NCBI RefSeq assembly: GCF_024362485.1
Contig: NZ_CP101456.1
Span: 3,782,001-3,846,000, forward strand
Origin: Natronobeatus ordinarius
GTDB taxonomy: Archaea; Halobacteriota; Halobacteria; Halobacteriales; Natrialbaceae
DNA: 64,000 nucleotides
Direction of reading: 5' to 3'
This document shows positions 16,748 through 25,279 of this stretch, piece after piece. A program made the translations under genes and the position numbers. Numbering within the stretch: position 1 is the first letter of the stretch; every line of letters begins with the position of its first letter. The notes under the pieces were generated by a model. That model was not told the DNA's origin and did no database searches. It saw nothing but the letters and a program-made list of their open reading frames with translations.

Positions 16748-18040
16748 GTGACACTTCTGTCGAACCCGCGGAAACGGCGGTGGCTGGCGTGGGGCGCGCT
16801 GGCGCTCGTCTTCCTGCTCGTCAACGTCCACCGTCTCTCGACGGCCGTCCTCTCAGAGCGGCTCACGGCGGCGTTCGACACGTCGGCCGCCCAGCTCGGA
16901 ACGCTCCATGCCGCCTTCTTCGTCGTCTACGCACTCGTCCAGATTCCGACCGGGGTGGTCGCCGACCGGATCGGCCCCCGTCACGTCGGCTCGGCCGGCG
17001 CCGTCGTCCTCAGCGTCGGCGCCGTCGGGTTCGCCCTCAGCGACGGCTACCTGGGTGCGTTCCTCTCGCGAGGCCTCATCGGACTGGGCAGCGGCGTCAT
17101 CTTCATCTCCATCCTTCGATTCTGCGCGAACTGGTACCGGGCCGACGAGTTCGGAACGATGACCGGGCTGACCGCCGGCGTCGCTGGCCTCGGGGCCATC
17201 CTCGCCACGACGCCGCTCGCGCTCACCGTCGCGGCCGTCGGCTGGCGACCGACCGTTCTCGGGCTGGCCGCCGTTGGCCTCGTCGCCGCCGTCGGCGTCG
17301 CCGTCCTCGCGCGGAGCTCTCCCGCGGACGCCGGCCTCGAGCCGATCGAGGGCGTTCCCGAACAACCCTCGGTGACGTTCGCGGAAACCGCCGGCCACCT
17401 CCGAACGCTCGCGGGCGACCTCGAGCAGTGGCTCCTCTCGATCGTCTTCTTCGCCGGCATGGGGGCGCTGCTGACGCTGCTCGGGCTGTGGGGGGTTCCC
17501 TACCTCGTCGTCGTCTACGACCTCGACGTGACGACGGCCTCCTACTTCACCCTGCTCGGCTCCGTCGGGCTGCTCGTCGGCCCGCCCACGATCGGCTGGC
17601 TGTCGGACCGACTCGAGCGACGACTGGCCCCGATGGCCGTCGGCCTCGCGCTGTTCACCGTTTCGCTCGCGGTGGTCCCGGTCTTCGGCCGGCCGCCGCT
17701 GCCCGTCGTCGCCGTCGCGTACTTCGCGAGCGGTTTCCTCGTCGGCGCCGCCGTGCTCTCGCTCACCGTCGTCAAGGAGCGCTACCCGCCGGCGGCCAGC
17801 GGCGTGGCGACGGCGACCGTCAACACGGCCGGCTTCGTCGGCGCCGCCATTTTTCCGGCGCTGATGGGCCTGGCGCTCGACACCTACCGGACGGGCGACG
17901 TCGTCGGCGGGACCGTCGCCTACACGGAGTTCGGCTACCGCGTCGCGTTCGCTATCGTCGCTGGCGCCGTGGCGGTCTCCTTTTGCTGCTCGCTGTGGTT
18001 GCTCGCCCGGGACCGGGCGGGATCGAACGCCACGTCGTGA
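16748..18040 (+). CDS. MFS transporter
   Basis: This 430-residue major facilitator protein has about 12 predicted helices. A loop 2-3 motif GVVADRIGPRHVG lies near residues 75-87, and its counterpart GWLSDRLERRLAP lies in the second half. It resembles the nitrate/sugar-phosphate MFS branch (LIGLGSGVIFISILRFCANWYRADEFGTM near helix 4-5, like NarK-type SRFF...NWF motifs), but the substrate is open. The GTG at 16748 is chosen because the next residues (TLLSNPRKRRWLAWGALALVF) are a typical positively charged lead into helix 1; the longer open frame upstream has poor composition. Confidence 0.82.
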   Translation: MTLLSNPRKRRWLAWGALALVFLLVNVHRLSTAVLSERLTAAFDTSAAQLGTLHAAFFVVYALVQIPTGVVADRIGPRHVGSAGAVVLSVGAVGFALSDGYLGAFLSRGLIGLGSGVIFISILRFCANWYRADEFGTMTGLTAGVAGLGAILATTPLALTVAAVGWRPTVLGLAAVGLVAAVGVAVLARSSPADAGLEPIEGVPEQPSVTFAETAGHLRTLAGDLEQWLLSIVFFAGMGALLTLLGLWGVPYLVVVYDLDVTTASYFTLLGSVGLLVGPPTIGWLSDRLERRLAPMAVGLALFTVSLAVVPVFGRPPLPVVAVAYFASGFLVGAAVLSLTVVKERYPPAASGVATATVNTAGFVGAAIFPALMGLALDTYRTGDVVGGTVAYTEFGYRVAFAIVAGAVAVSFCCSLWLLARDRAGSNATS

Positions 18041-18143
18041 GCGGGGCCGGTGTGGGAGACGCGAGCGCCAGTAAGCCGGTGCAAGTTGCGAGTACCGCCA
18101 CGGGGACGAGCTGAGAGAAAAGGTCAGTCGTTCTCGAGGAGCG

Positions 18144-18755
18144 TTAGGCCAGCCGGGCGAACGCGAGGTTGCCGGAGATGTTCTCGATGTAGATCTCGAC
18201 CACGTCGCCTTTCTGCGCGCCGGGGACGAAGATGGTGTACTTGCCCTTCTCGGCGACCCCGTCGCCCTTGCGGCCGGTGCCGGTGATCTCGACGGTGTAG
18301 GTCTTGCCCTCCTCGACCGCTTCGCGCTGTTGTTGCTGTTGCTGGCTCGAACTGCGCTTGGTCACCGGTCGGAACGCCCCACAGGCGTCACAGCGCAGCA
18401 TCGGCGTGCGGTCCTCACGAACGAGGCGGGTGTCCGGCAGGCCACACTCCGAACAGCGGACGTACTCCTCGACGTAGGCGTCGACGGTGGCGTCGAAGTC
18501 ACTCCCGGCGAAGTTGCCGTTGTACCGACCGCGGCCGTCGGCGAACTTCCCGCTGGTCCCCAGTTCGCGCTGGACGAACCGGTGGAGGTGCTCTGCCTCC
18601 CGGGAGAGGACGTCGGCGATCTCCCCGAGATTGGTGAATCGGGTGAACGCACCGTCTTTCTGCGCCTGTGCGTCCGGAATCTGCAGTCGTTCTTCGCTGC
18701 CGCCGATGTCGGGAACCTCCTCCATCGCTCGGTCGAGACTCGACTCGTAATCCAT
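18144..18755 (-). CDS. Translation initiation factor aIF2 subunit beta (with TRAM domain)
   Basis: This 203-residue protein starts with the aIF2-beta core (mix of alpha and beta, residues 1-98). A four-cysteine zinc ribbon follows (Cys101, Cys104, Cys122, Cys125), then a linker with a run of about six glutamines. It ends with a TRAM RNA-binding domain (residues 145-203, GKTYTVEITGTGRKGDGVAEKGKY). The factor is part of the trimer that delivers initiator tRNA to the small ribosomal subunit. Haloarchaea often fuse a TRAM domain here. The ATG at 18755 gives MDYESSLDRAMEEVPD, the normal family start; an Arg-rich upstream extension is a shadow of the next gene. Confidence 0.92.
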   Translation of the reverse strand: MDYESSLDRAMEEVPDIGGSEERLQIPDAQAQKDGAFTRFTNLGEIADVLSREAEHLHRFVQRELGTSGKFADGRGRYNGNFAGSDFDATVDAYVEEYVRCSECGLPDTRLVREDRTPMLRCDACGAFRPVTKRSSSQQQQQQREAVEEGKTYTVEITGTGRKGDGVAEKGKYTIFVPGAQKGDVVEIYIENISGNLAFARLA

Positions 18756-18840
18756 ACGCGTGGAAAGCCGCCCGCGACGTAAATCGGTTCTGCTATTACT
18801 CTCCGGCCCGCCGGGCTGCGGTCCGTCCCCACCGAGGCGA

Positions 18841-19227
18841 TCAGCGCGAGTCGCTTTCGCCCTCGCTGGGCGAGCCGCCCGCCTCGTCGTCGAGCGCCTT
18901 GAGGTCGCGTTCCGGGTTGGCCTCGTGGACGTCACCCGCCTCGCCCGTGAGCTCGCCGTAGATGGCCTCGCGCGCTTCCCCGGGCGAGTCGAACTCCTCG
19001 TTCGCCAGCCGGTCGAAGACGCTCCCGAGCGACTCGGTCTCGTTCGGCAAGTCGATCGGCTCCGAGCCGTACTCGATCGCGAGCTCCTCTCCCGTGACGG
19101 GATACTCGAGCTCCCCGAGGTGGGACTCGACGTCCTCGAGGATCGACTCGGTCGTTTCGGCCCGGCTCGCCTTGCGTTCTTCGGCCCGGTCCTGGACGCG
19201 GTCGCGGCTTCGGCCCTCGTCACTCAT
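18841..19227 (-). CDS. Conserved haloarchaeal protein (DUF5789-like)
   Basis: This 128-residue acidic soluble protein has charged tails and a central block: LGELEYPVTGEELAIEYGSEPIDLPN, then ESLGSVFDRLANEEFDSPGEAREAIYGEL. The same arrangement (a Y/F-P-x-T strand, then xSLGxxxxxLxxxxFxSxxE) recurs in the protein at 34473, so the two are likely paralogues. I associate them with the haloarchaeal family DUF5789; role unknown. The start at 19227 is used since the upstream Arg-rich extension is not conserved in style. It lies 85 bp upstream of the aIF2-beta gene on the same strand. Confidence 0.68.
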   Translation of the reverse strand: MSDEGRSRDRVQDRAEERKASRAETTESILEDVESHLGELEYPVTGEELAIEYGSEPIDLPNETESLGSVFDRLANEEFDSPGEAREAIYGELTGEAGDVHEANPERDLKALDDEAGGSPSEGESDSR

Positions 19228-19374
19228 GCGTTCCGGGGTACTGCCAGCGGCGGGAAAAGCAGCCGGCCGGCGAGCGCGGGCCCGCGACCGCACCGTGCGC
19301 GTGGTCCGACGGCCCCTTCATCGGGTGGGAACTGCCGGCAACGGAACTTCCCCGTCGGTCGTGGTATCCCTCGT

Positions 19375-19509
19375 ATGGTCAGACTCTCGACGATCGTGAT
19401 CCTCGTCGGCGTCGGATTGCTGTTCGTCCCGATCCCGCCGATCGCGACGATCCTCGGCGCACTCGTCATCCTCGCCGGCATCGCCCTCCGGACGTTCGCC
19501 GACCGGTGA
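19375..19509 (+). CDS. 44-residue membrane micro-protein
   Basis: This very short frame, MVRLSTIVILVGVGLLFVP and onward, consists almost wholly of two hydrophobic segments split by PIPPI, ending in RTFADR. The segments could be a helical hairpin in the membrane. Such tiny proteins are commonly conserved in haloarchaea but lack known roles. The start is the only ATG in a suitable position, in the divergent gap after the gene at 18841-19227. Confidence 0.6.
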   Translation: MVRLSTIVILVGVGLLFVPIPPIATILGALVILAGIALRTFADR

Positions 19510-19598
19510 CCGCTCGAGCGACGGAGCCGGACTCGCAGACGGCCGGATCGTCGACCCTCGCCAGAACCCTTATTCATCACACCCTGCATTAGATTCCC

Positions 19599-20057
19599 AT
19601 GACGCGATACTTCGAGGATCTCGCGGTCGGGGACACGTTCGAGGTCGGCAGCTACACGGTGACGAAAGACGAAATCGTCGAGTTCGCCGAACAGTTCGAT
19701 CCGCAGCCGTTTCACCTCGACGAGGCGGCGGCCCAGGAGTCGATGTTCGGCGAACTCGTCGCCAGCGGGCTGCACACGCTGTGTCTCTCCGTCCGACTGT
19801 TCGTCACCGAGTTCGTCACCACCGACGACGGCCTCGCCAACATGGGCGGTCTCGGGATGGACGACCTGCGCTGGCACCAGCCGGTGACGCCGGGTGAGAC
19901 GCTGACCCTCCGCATCGAGGTGCTCGAGAAATCGCCCTCCGAAAGCCGAGCCGACCGCGGCTACGTCGACTTCAGGCGAAGCGTCTGGAACGAAGCGGGC
20001 GAGGAACTGCTCTCGATCGTCTCACACAACGTCGTCCGCCGACGCGAAGAGGCCTGA
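19599..20057 (+). CDS. MaoC-like (R)-enoyl-CoA hydratase family protein
   Basis: This 152-residue hot-dog fold protein has the hydratase-2 motif: Asp34 in FAEQFDPQPFHLDE with His39 five residues later. The start MTRYFEDLAVGDTFEVGSYTVTKDEIVEFA is the standard MaoC opening. It would hydrate short-chain enoyl-CoA substrates or act as a thioester dehydratase; the pathway is not indicated by neighbours. The ATG at 19599 lies 25-30 bp behind an AT-rich segment (TTATTCATC at about 19570), consistent with a near-leaderless transcript. Confidence 0.85.
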   Translation: MTRYFEDLAVGDTFEVGSYTVTKDEIVEFAEQFDPQPFHLDEAAAQESMFGELVASGLHTLCLSVRLFVTEFVTTDDGLANMGGLGMDDLRWHQPVTPGETLTLRIEVLEKSPSESRADRGYVDFRRSVWNEAGEELLSIVSHNVVRRREEA

Positions 20058-20177
20058 CGCAGGTCCGTCGCCGACGCTCGAGTCAGCACCCCGCCAGCGT
20101 TCTCCCACAACGCCGACCGAATCAGGCACCAGCAGGTCGGCAGTTTATCCCGCCAGTCGTCGAAGTGCCCCACGGTA

Positions 20178-20603
20178 ATGTACCAGCACGTTCTCATCCC
20201 GACCGACGGGAGCGAGGGGACACAGCGAGCGATCAAACACGCCGTCGCACTCGCTCTCGAGCTCGAGGCGACCGTCCACGCCCTCTCGGTCGTCGAGAGC
20301 ACGGGCGCGACGAAACGCGATCAGCTGCGGGCGGACCCCGAAGCGGAGGCCAGAGACGCGCTCGAGCCGGTCACGGAGGCCGCCGACGGGGCCGACCTCG
20401 AGGTGACGAGTACGATCCGCGAGGGCGTTCCAGCGGAGGAGATCCTCGCCTACGCTTCCGAGAACGACGTCGACATGATCGTGATGGCGACCCACGGCCG
20501 CACCGGCCTCGATCACGTCCTGATGGGCAGCGTCGCCGAACAGGTCGTTCGCAACTCGACTGTCCCCGTCGTGACGGTCCGCCCCACCGAGGAGGCCACG
20601 TGA
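20178..20603 (+). CDS. Universal stress protein (UspA family)
   Basis: This 141-residue Rossmann-like Usp domain starts with MYQHVLIPTDGSEG and has the ATP-binding ATHGRTGL motif. The C-terminal G-x2-x-G-x9-G-S/T-type block is present (HVLMGSVAEQVVRNSTVPVVTV). It is probably a homodimer involved in stress survival; no specific partner is visible. It is the last gene before the integrated element that starts near 20716. Confidence 0.9.
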   Translation: MYQHVLIPTDGSEGTQRAIKHAVALALELEATVHALSVVESTGATKRDQLRADPEAEARDALEPVTEAADGADLEVTSTIREGVPAEEILAYASENDVDMIVMATHGRTGLDHVLMGSVAEQVVRNSTVPVVTVRPTEEAT

Positions 20604-20715
20604 CGACCGGTCAGGACGTTGCAGTCACGACCGGCGACTGTCTATTCGGGCGACCTCGAGGCGATAGTACCAACCGAAACGGTTTCCGAACTGCTCGCAG
20701 CGGAAATTTCCAGTA

Positions 20716-20728
20716 TCCGCCCTCCCCG
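20716..20728. repeat. Truncated att-like copy of the tRNA-Tyr 3' end
   Basis: The 13-mer TCCGCCCTCCCCG is identical to the 3' end of the tRNA-Tyr gene at 25800-25812 (plus-strand reading) and to the copy at 25680. It lies 53 bp from the stop codon of the integrase gene, as expected for the distal attachment site of an element that inserts in this tRNA. After the 13 bases the identity stops, so the att may be short or eroded. Confidence 0.6.
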
Positions 20729-20780
20729 TATGAGGGAACTCGCCCGTCGTTACCTTTCGCTAACTGTCTTGTCGTGGTGT

Positions 20781-21817
20781 TCATAGTTCGAAGAACCTCC
20801 GTCGTTGCTCCGCTTTCTGGCGCTCACTGCGCCGGTCGTAATGCTTGTCCAGAATCTCTTCACTCGCGTTCATCCGATCGGCCACCAGGGACCGATCCTC
20901 GTCGGCGAGACGATGCGCCGTCACCCGACCGCTACGAACGTCGTGGGGCGATCGGGACGACGGGCACTGGCTCATCTTCGAGTAGTGAGTTGCCTCACAG
21001 CTCACCGGGTCACGGTCGTGCGGGCAGGCCATTCTCCTCCAGCAAGGTCGGGTCACCCGGTAGAGGGTATCCCGGCAGGCCGAGATGGATACACGGCCGT
21101 AGCGAGTCGTCACGAGCGGCCGACGACCGTGTTCATCCACGACGTCGGGTCGAGGACCGTCGATGAACTCTTGCAACGTCTGAGCGACGTGACTGCTAAT
21201 CGCGTTCCACCGCTCGCCCTTTTCACCGTTCTTCAGCGGTGTGTCGGCCTCCGGCCGGTGGACGAAGTGTACCGCAGGCCCATCCGCTCGAGGACGATCC
21301 CCTTCCAGGTCGAGATCACCGAGGTCGAGTGCACGAAGTTCGCCGACACGGCATCCAGTGTGCCAGAGCATGAGCACAATGACGTGTCGACGACTCGCGT
21401 ACTCGTAGCGTTCCAGCCAATCGACGATCTCGACGGCCCGATCGGGGTCGAGCGTGGAGTCGCTGACGTCATTCCCATCGGTTCGCGGAAGCGGAACCTG
21501 ATCGAACAGGTCTTCGCGAACGGCGTCGATCTCCCCACAGAACCGGAGAAATGCGCGCATCGTCGCCATTTCTCCCCGGAGAGTGACCGTCTTGAGTTCC
21601 TCACCCGAGTAACCGCCCTCGCGACGCCAGACGCGGTACGCGTACATGTCGCGACCTGAGAGGTCGTTCAGGTTCGCGATCCCTCCTCATCGCACCACGC
21701 GACGAACGCTCGTAGGCGGTAATCCTGTGCTTCCGTCGTGTTCGCGGCGATGTCATCGCGTGCTTCGAGGTAGAGGTTCACGACTTCCGAGGGCGTGATC
21801 GGCTCGAGGTCGCTCAT
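20781..21817 (-). pseudogene. Tyrosine recombinase/integrase with one frameshift
   Basis: The N-terminal part (MSDLEPITPSEV ... RAFVAWCDEEG, 21817 to about 21690) is the SAM-like core-binding domain. One base is missing near 21687; restoring it gives EGIANLNDLSGRDMYAYRVW, which joins the second frame. The catalytic half has the first Arg in CRVGELRALDLGDL, HDVRSG (HxxR) and the tyrosine in ILDKHYD. The zinc-like CPHDRDPVSCEATHYSKMSQCP insert is typical of haloarchaeal integrases. The gene overlaps the upstream zinc-finger gene by ATGA. It would catalyse site-specific integration at tRNA-Tyr if the frame were intact. Confidence 0.8.
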
Positions 21818-22071
21818 GCAGATCCCTCCCGGAGCGTGTCGTACGGTCCGACGCGCGTGAGCAACCGGAGATCGTCGCGGTGGACGGTCTCGTCGGTCGC
21901 CAGGTTGTGCAGCGCCTCGAAATCGGGGTCGTAGTCGTCGCCGGCGTAGGTGCGCGCGCACTCGGCACACCAGAAGTGGTGATTCGTCGCTTCCCAGCTG
22001 CGGTGGCCGCGGGGACACACCCACTTCCACCGATCGATCTCATCGTCCAAGTCAATCGTCGTCTTCGACAT
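21814..22071 (-). CDS. Small zinc-binding protein preceding the integrase
   Basis: This 85-residue protein has paired metal ligands: CPRGHRSWEATNHHFWCAEC (Cys-x2/3-His ... Cys-x2-Cys), followed by an acidic region with ALHNLATDETVHRDDLRLLTRV. It overlaps the integrase start by 4 bp (ATGA), so the two are translationally coupled. Such a gene directly before an integrase is a frequent pair in haloarchaeal proviruses and integrative elements; DNA binding or control of integration is inferred, not shown. Confidence 0.72.
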   Translation of the reverse strand: MSKTTIDLDDEIDRWKWVCPRGHRSWEATNHHFWCAECARTYAGDDYDPDFEALHNLATDETVHRDDLRLLTRVGPYDTLREGSA

Positions 22072-22356
22072 CGGTCGAGGCTGACGGCCCTGCTGGTAAA
22101 AGGCCACATCCTTGGATGCACGGTGAAAGTGAACGTTAATCAGTGAAGCCGTCTCGAGGCCGCTTCCCCGGTCATAACCGTAAGAAACCGGATTTTCGGG
22201 ACTGTCCGTGCGAGTGAAAGTAGTCCAGGCCGTGGGCTGTGGGCCGCGGCCCGATCGATGCGCTCGATCCCACCGCACCGCCCGGGGTCGGGCCTCCCTC
22301 GAGGGAGATCTCGACGCCGACGACCTCGAGCCCGACGAGCAGTGAGCGACCGGCAG
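22072..22356. other. Intergenic stretch in the element, no gene recognised
   Basis: 285 bases lie between the zinc protein start and the end of the HNH-repeat gene. Both strands have open frames but with random composition. The AT-rich part 22090-22145 probably carries the promoter for the zinc protein-integrase pair. Confidence 0.4.
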
Positions 22357-23097
22357 TTACTCGAGCGACTCCAGCCCAGCAGCCTCGAGCGTTTCCTCCC
22401 ACGAGTCCCAGCGGTGGAGGTAGGTTCGTAGCGTGTACGGACCGTCGGATTCGACGTCGGTCGAGGTCGGCCTCCGGCCCAGCACGTCGGCGAACGCTCG
22501 AAGCTCGTTGAGCAGCTCCCAGTCAGAGGGGCGGCTGACGTTCGGCTCGAGGCCAGCGGTTTCGAGCGCGTCCGTCCAGGTGCCCCACCGACTGACGTAG
22601 GGCTTTTCGGTGTACGGGCCGTCGGCTCGCATTTCTGCGACCGTCGGTGTGTGTCCGAGGTCGTCGGCGTACGCCCGAAGCGCCTCGAGTAGGTGCTCCC
22701 GTGAGAGCGTTCCCCCTGCACCTCCTCTCTTGGTTTCGCGCTCGTCGGGATCTAGCCCGGCGGCTTCGAGTGCGTCGAGCCAGCCCCCAAATCGGTCGGT
22801 GTACTGACTATGCGAGTACGGGCCGTCCTCGATCATCTCCCGTTGCGTTGGTGGGTGCCCGAGTTCAGAGGTGAACTCTCGGAGCGCGTGGATCAACTCC
22901 TCGTCGGTCGCACGTTTCCAGTTCGGCTCAAAGCCCGCCGTCTCGAGTGCCCTCGACCAGGATCCCCAGCGAGCGTAGTACGGACCCTCGGAGTACGGGC
23001 CGTGTTTAATCATATCTCTTTTTCTCGGTGAACGGCCTAACTCGTCGGCGAGCTCGCGCAGCGCCTCGAGATAGTGGTCGTCGGTTCGCTGACTCAT
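22357..23097 (-). CDS. Protein made of four homing-endonuclease-associated (HNH-type) repeats
   Basis: The 246 residues consist almost wholly of four copies of a roughly 50-residue unit: L..LR..A.ELG..PT...M...GPY....Y..RW.SW..ALE.AG, at about residues 8-60, 66-115, 133-180 and 190-242. This matches the DNA-binding 'homing endonuclease associated repeat' found beside HNH nucleases, but no HNH catalytic motif is present. It is therefore likely to be a sequence-specific DNA-binding protein without cleavage activity. The ATG at 23097 (MSQRTDDHYLEAL) starts the first repeat; the upstream 18 residues look non-coding. Confidence 0.82.
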   Translation of the reverse strand: MSQRTDDHYLEALRELADELGRSPRKRDMIKHGPYSEGPYYARWGSWSRALETAGFEPNWKRATDEELIHALREFTSELGHPPTQREMIEDGPYSHSQYTDRFGGWLDALEAAGLDPDERETKRGGAGGTLSREHLLEALRAYADDLGHTPTVAEMRADGPYTEKPYVSRWGTWTDALETAGLEPNVSRPSDWELLNELRAFADVLGRRPTSTDVESDGPYTLRTYLHRWDSWEETLEAAGLESLE

Positions 23098-23415
23098 TAC
23101 CTGGTATTTTCGAGTGCTTTGAATAGGACTTTCGGGATTCTGGCGGTACAAGAGCCGCTTGAGAGCGGTTCAGCAGAATATTGAATGGTAATTCCAGGTG
23201 CTGAGACCCCCGTGAACGCACAAATATCAACCCTGATACTCACGAGAATAGGATAGTCTTGGGGGTTTATATACTGGTAGTGACGACTGGTGACCAACAC
23301 CCAAAACCGCAGGAGGAATGACGGCCGGGGCATGGGTAATCCCCCTCGGACGTCAGGTTGGCATACACGTGCCAAACTAATAACCCTTCCTGACGTTTTG
23401 GTGTGGTGATACAAT
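23098..23415. promoter_or_regulatory. Upstream region of the pilin genes with nested inverted repeats
   Basis: This 318-bp divergent gap has a strong TATA-like TTTATATA at about 23264-23271 on the plus strand. Closer to the pilin start there are nested inverted repeats: outer ACGTCAGG (23350-23357) with CCTGACGT (23389-23396), inner TTGGCA (23358-23363) with TGCCAA (23370-23375). They end 19 bp before the ATG at 23416 and could be an operator or a 5' leader hairpin. Confidence 0.5.
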
Positions 23416-23859
23416 ATGCAATGGACAAAAAAGCTAGTCGGAAATGAAGACGAGCGGGCTGTCTCGCCCGTCATCGGTGTAATCCTGATGGTCGCCATTA
23501 CGGTTATCCTGGCGGCCGTGATCGCCGCGTTCGTGCTCGACCTCGGCGGCGGCGTCGAGAGTGAGGCACAGGCAGGTGTGGACATTAGCCAGAGTCAGTC
23601 GGGCGACGGGAACATCACCGTGTCCGTGACGTCGATGGGTAACTCCGAGCGCATCGAGATCCGTGGTGATGCAGCGGACGATCTCGAGACTAATTCTACT
23701 AGTGGTGACTATCCGTTAGAGCAAGTTGGCGATTCCGTGACGATCGGACCCAACGCTGGGCTAAACAATGAATCGGGAACGATTAGCATCGTTGCAGTCA
23801 CCGAAGCCGGAACCGAGACTTCGATCTCGTCTGAAGACTTCGACTTCTCGGACAACTAA
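23416..23859 (+). CDS. Type IV pilin (archaellin/pilin N-terminal domain)
   Basis: This 147-residue pilin has the haloarchaeal prepilin signature. A short charged leader, MQWTKKLVGNEDERA, is followed by the conserved hydrophobic segment VSPVIGVILMVAITVILAA (about residues 16-35), which is cut near AVSPVIG by the prepilin peptidase PibD and packs into the fibre core. The outer part is Ser/Thr/Asn-rich with several N-x-S/T sequons (NIT, NST, NES) that may be glycosylated. It is followed 16 bp later by a near-paralogue, so the two likely form one operon and a shared adhesive pilus. Confidence 0.9.
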   Translation: MQWTKKLVGNEDERAVSPVIGVILMVAITVILAAVIAAFVLDLGGGVESEAQAGVDISQSQSGDGNITVSVTSMGNSERIEIRGDAADDLETNSTSGDYPLEQVGDSVTIGPNAGLNNESGTISIVAVTEAGTETSISSEDFDFSDN

Positions 23860-23875
23860 TAATAGGTAGATAATC

Positions 23876-24304
23876 ATGAACTGGACAAAAAAACTCGTAG
23901 GAAACGAGGAGGAACGCGCCGTGAGCCCCGTCATCGGTGTGATTCTCATGGTCGCCATTACGGTCATTCTGGCGGCCGTGATCGCCGCGTTTGTGCTTGA
24001 CCTCGGCGGTGGCGTCGACAGTGAAGCACAGGCCGGTGTCGAGATTACCCAGAGTCAGACGGATAACACTACCACCATCTCCGCGACTTCGATGGGGAAC
24101 ACCGAGTACATCGTCTTCCGTGGAGATGTGGGGAACGTTAGTGGGACCTCCTATAATCCAGACGATCACCGACTTGAGAGAGTCGGAGACTCGATTACGC
24201 TCGAATATACCGCTCCAGACAATGGCACCATCACCGTCGTTGGCGTCACCGAGGACGGAACCGAGACGGCGCTGACGTCTGAGGACTTCAACTTCACTGA
24301 CTGA
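23876..24304 (+). CDS. Type IV pilin, second tandem copy
   Basis: This 142-residue paralogue of the preceding pilin has an almost identical leader and hydrophobic core (VSPVIGVILMVAITVILAAVI) and the same C-terminal ending (TSEDFNFTD against SSEDFDFSD). The middle surface region differs. That pattern fits duplication with strong selection on the fibre core and drift or diversification of the exposed face. Several N-x-S/T sequons are present. It was probably transcribed together with the upstream pilin. Confidence 0.9.
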   Translation: MNWTKKLVGNEEERAVSPVIGVILMVAITVILAAVIAAFVLDLGGGVDSEAQAGVEITQSQTDNTTTISATSMGNTEYIVFRGDVGNVSGTSYNPDDHRLERVGDSITLEYTAPDNGTITVVGVTEDGTETALTSEDFNFTD

Positions 24305-24559
24305 TCGCTGACCGTTCAGCGATTCATCGGATTGAAGCACACCCATTTTTGACGTCACTGACTGACACCCAATAACTACAGTCGCACGCCGAATCCGACA
24401 CTCTCACTTCATTAGACATTCACGGCAACTGACTATCAACGTTGACGTCCGAGAACAGCAGGAAGTCGGACGGAATCCGCCCCGATCGCCCCGCCCACCC
24501 CCGTCGAAACACTGACGTCACCCCGGGTTGCCGTCCGGCTTGCTCGCAAGTCGGACACC

Positions 24560-25130
24560 ATGAATCTTCAACAACACGAGAAACGAGACGACATGAAGGT
24601 CTGGCTCAGTCAGACCGAAGTGGAGCCGCTGCTCGAGGTTGCTCCCGACACCCAGAAACGCCTCGCGTTCGCCCTCGGCGCGCGCTGTGGCCTGATCCCA
24701 CGAGGTCCTGGACGTCACACCAAAGGACGTCGTCGCCACCGACGCCGGAACGGTCCTGCGCGTTCGTGCCGGAAAGGGCGAGAAGTACCGCGAGACGCCC
24801 GTTCCGCGTGACCTCGCGACGACGATCCGCACGGTGAGCGACGTTCGCGACGCTCCCGCCAGTTCCCCGCTGCTCGAGATCTCGAGTACACGGTCACTTC
24901 GTCGGTGGCTCACCGGGACCGCTCGCGAGCTGCACCAGGAGACTGGCGACGACGGCTGGTTACACCTCGGCTTTCACGACCTCCGGCGGACCTGGGCGAC
25001 GTCGCTCGCCTCGGCCGACGTCGACCCGATGCTCGTGCTCGACTGGGGCGGATGGAACGACCTGGAACGTTCCTCGAGCACAGTCCGGACAGAGCCGCCG
25101 GGAGACGTCCACAGTGGCCTCACACCGGGC
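24560..25130 (+). pseudogene. Second tyrosine recombinase remnant (frameshifted, C-terminus lost)
   Basis: The reading begins MNLQQHEKRDDMKVWLSQTEVEPLLEVAPDTQ, shifts near 24698, and resumes as HEVLDVTPKDVVATDAGTVLRVRAGKGEKYRETPVPRDLATTIR. It continues to the catalytic segment GFHDLRRTWATSLASADVDPMLVLDWGGWNDLE. A further one-base loss near 25068 would be needed to read TFLEH, where the active-site tyrosine region normally follows, but after that the sequence belongs to something else. The H-x2-R (HDLR) is visible; the catalytic Tyr is not found. The enzyme is different in type from the integrase at 20781. Confidence 0.78.
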
Positions 25131-25160
25131 GCACTCGTCGGACTCGACGAGGCGGCTCAT
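24960..25160 (-). CDS. Small zinc-ribbon protein (last of three coupled micro-genes)
   Basis: The 66-residue frame MSRLVESDECARCEATVDVSRRLCPDCA has two CxxC knuckles typical of tiny haloarchaeal zinc ribbons. Its start overlaps the preceding 40-residue gene by ATGA (25157-25160). The C-terminal half lies antisense to the integrase remnant and has no clear family look, so the original stop may have been lost at the recombination point near 25070. Confidence 0.6.
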   Translation of the reverse strand: MSRLVESDECARCEATVDVSRRLCPDCARGTFQVVPSAPVEHEHRVDVGRGERRRPGPPEVVKAEV

Positions 25161-25279
25161 CGAGAACCACCGTCCTCGAGGCTCTCGGTCAGCGACCGCG
25201 TGCCCACCACCCAGTACTCGTCACGTCGCTCGCGACGCTCGACGTCGTACAGCCGGTTCGCCGGAACGAACGGCGTCAC
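25157..25279 (-). CDS. 40-residue micro-protein (GTG start), coupled gene
   Basis: A GTG-started frame reads VTPFVPANRLYDVERRERRDEYWVVGTRSLTESLEDGGSR. It overlaps the gene before it by GTGA (25276-25279) and the gene after it by ATGA (25157-25160). Tight overlap on both sides and haloarchaeal composition argue that it is a real gene although only 40 codons long. I recall similar short proteins beside integrases in other haloarchaea. Function unknown. Confidence 0.6.
   Translation of the reverse strand: MTPFVPANRLYDVERRERRDEYWVVGTRSLTESLEDGGSR

Noticed and set aside
18144-19223. Extended aIF2-beta with about 156 extra N-terminal residues
   Set aside because: The extension is the shadow of the DUF5789-like gene; the known family start is at 18755.
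22140-22721. 193-codon minus-strand frame in the integrated element
   Set aside because: Ser/Arg/Thr-rich, no motif, and overlaps the third and fourth HNH-type repeats in another frame.
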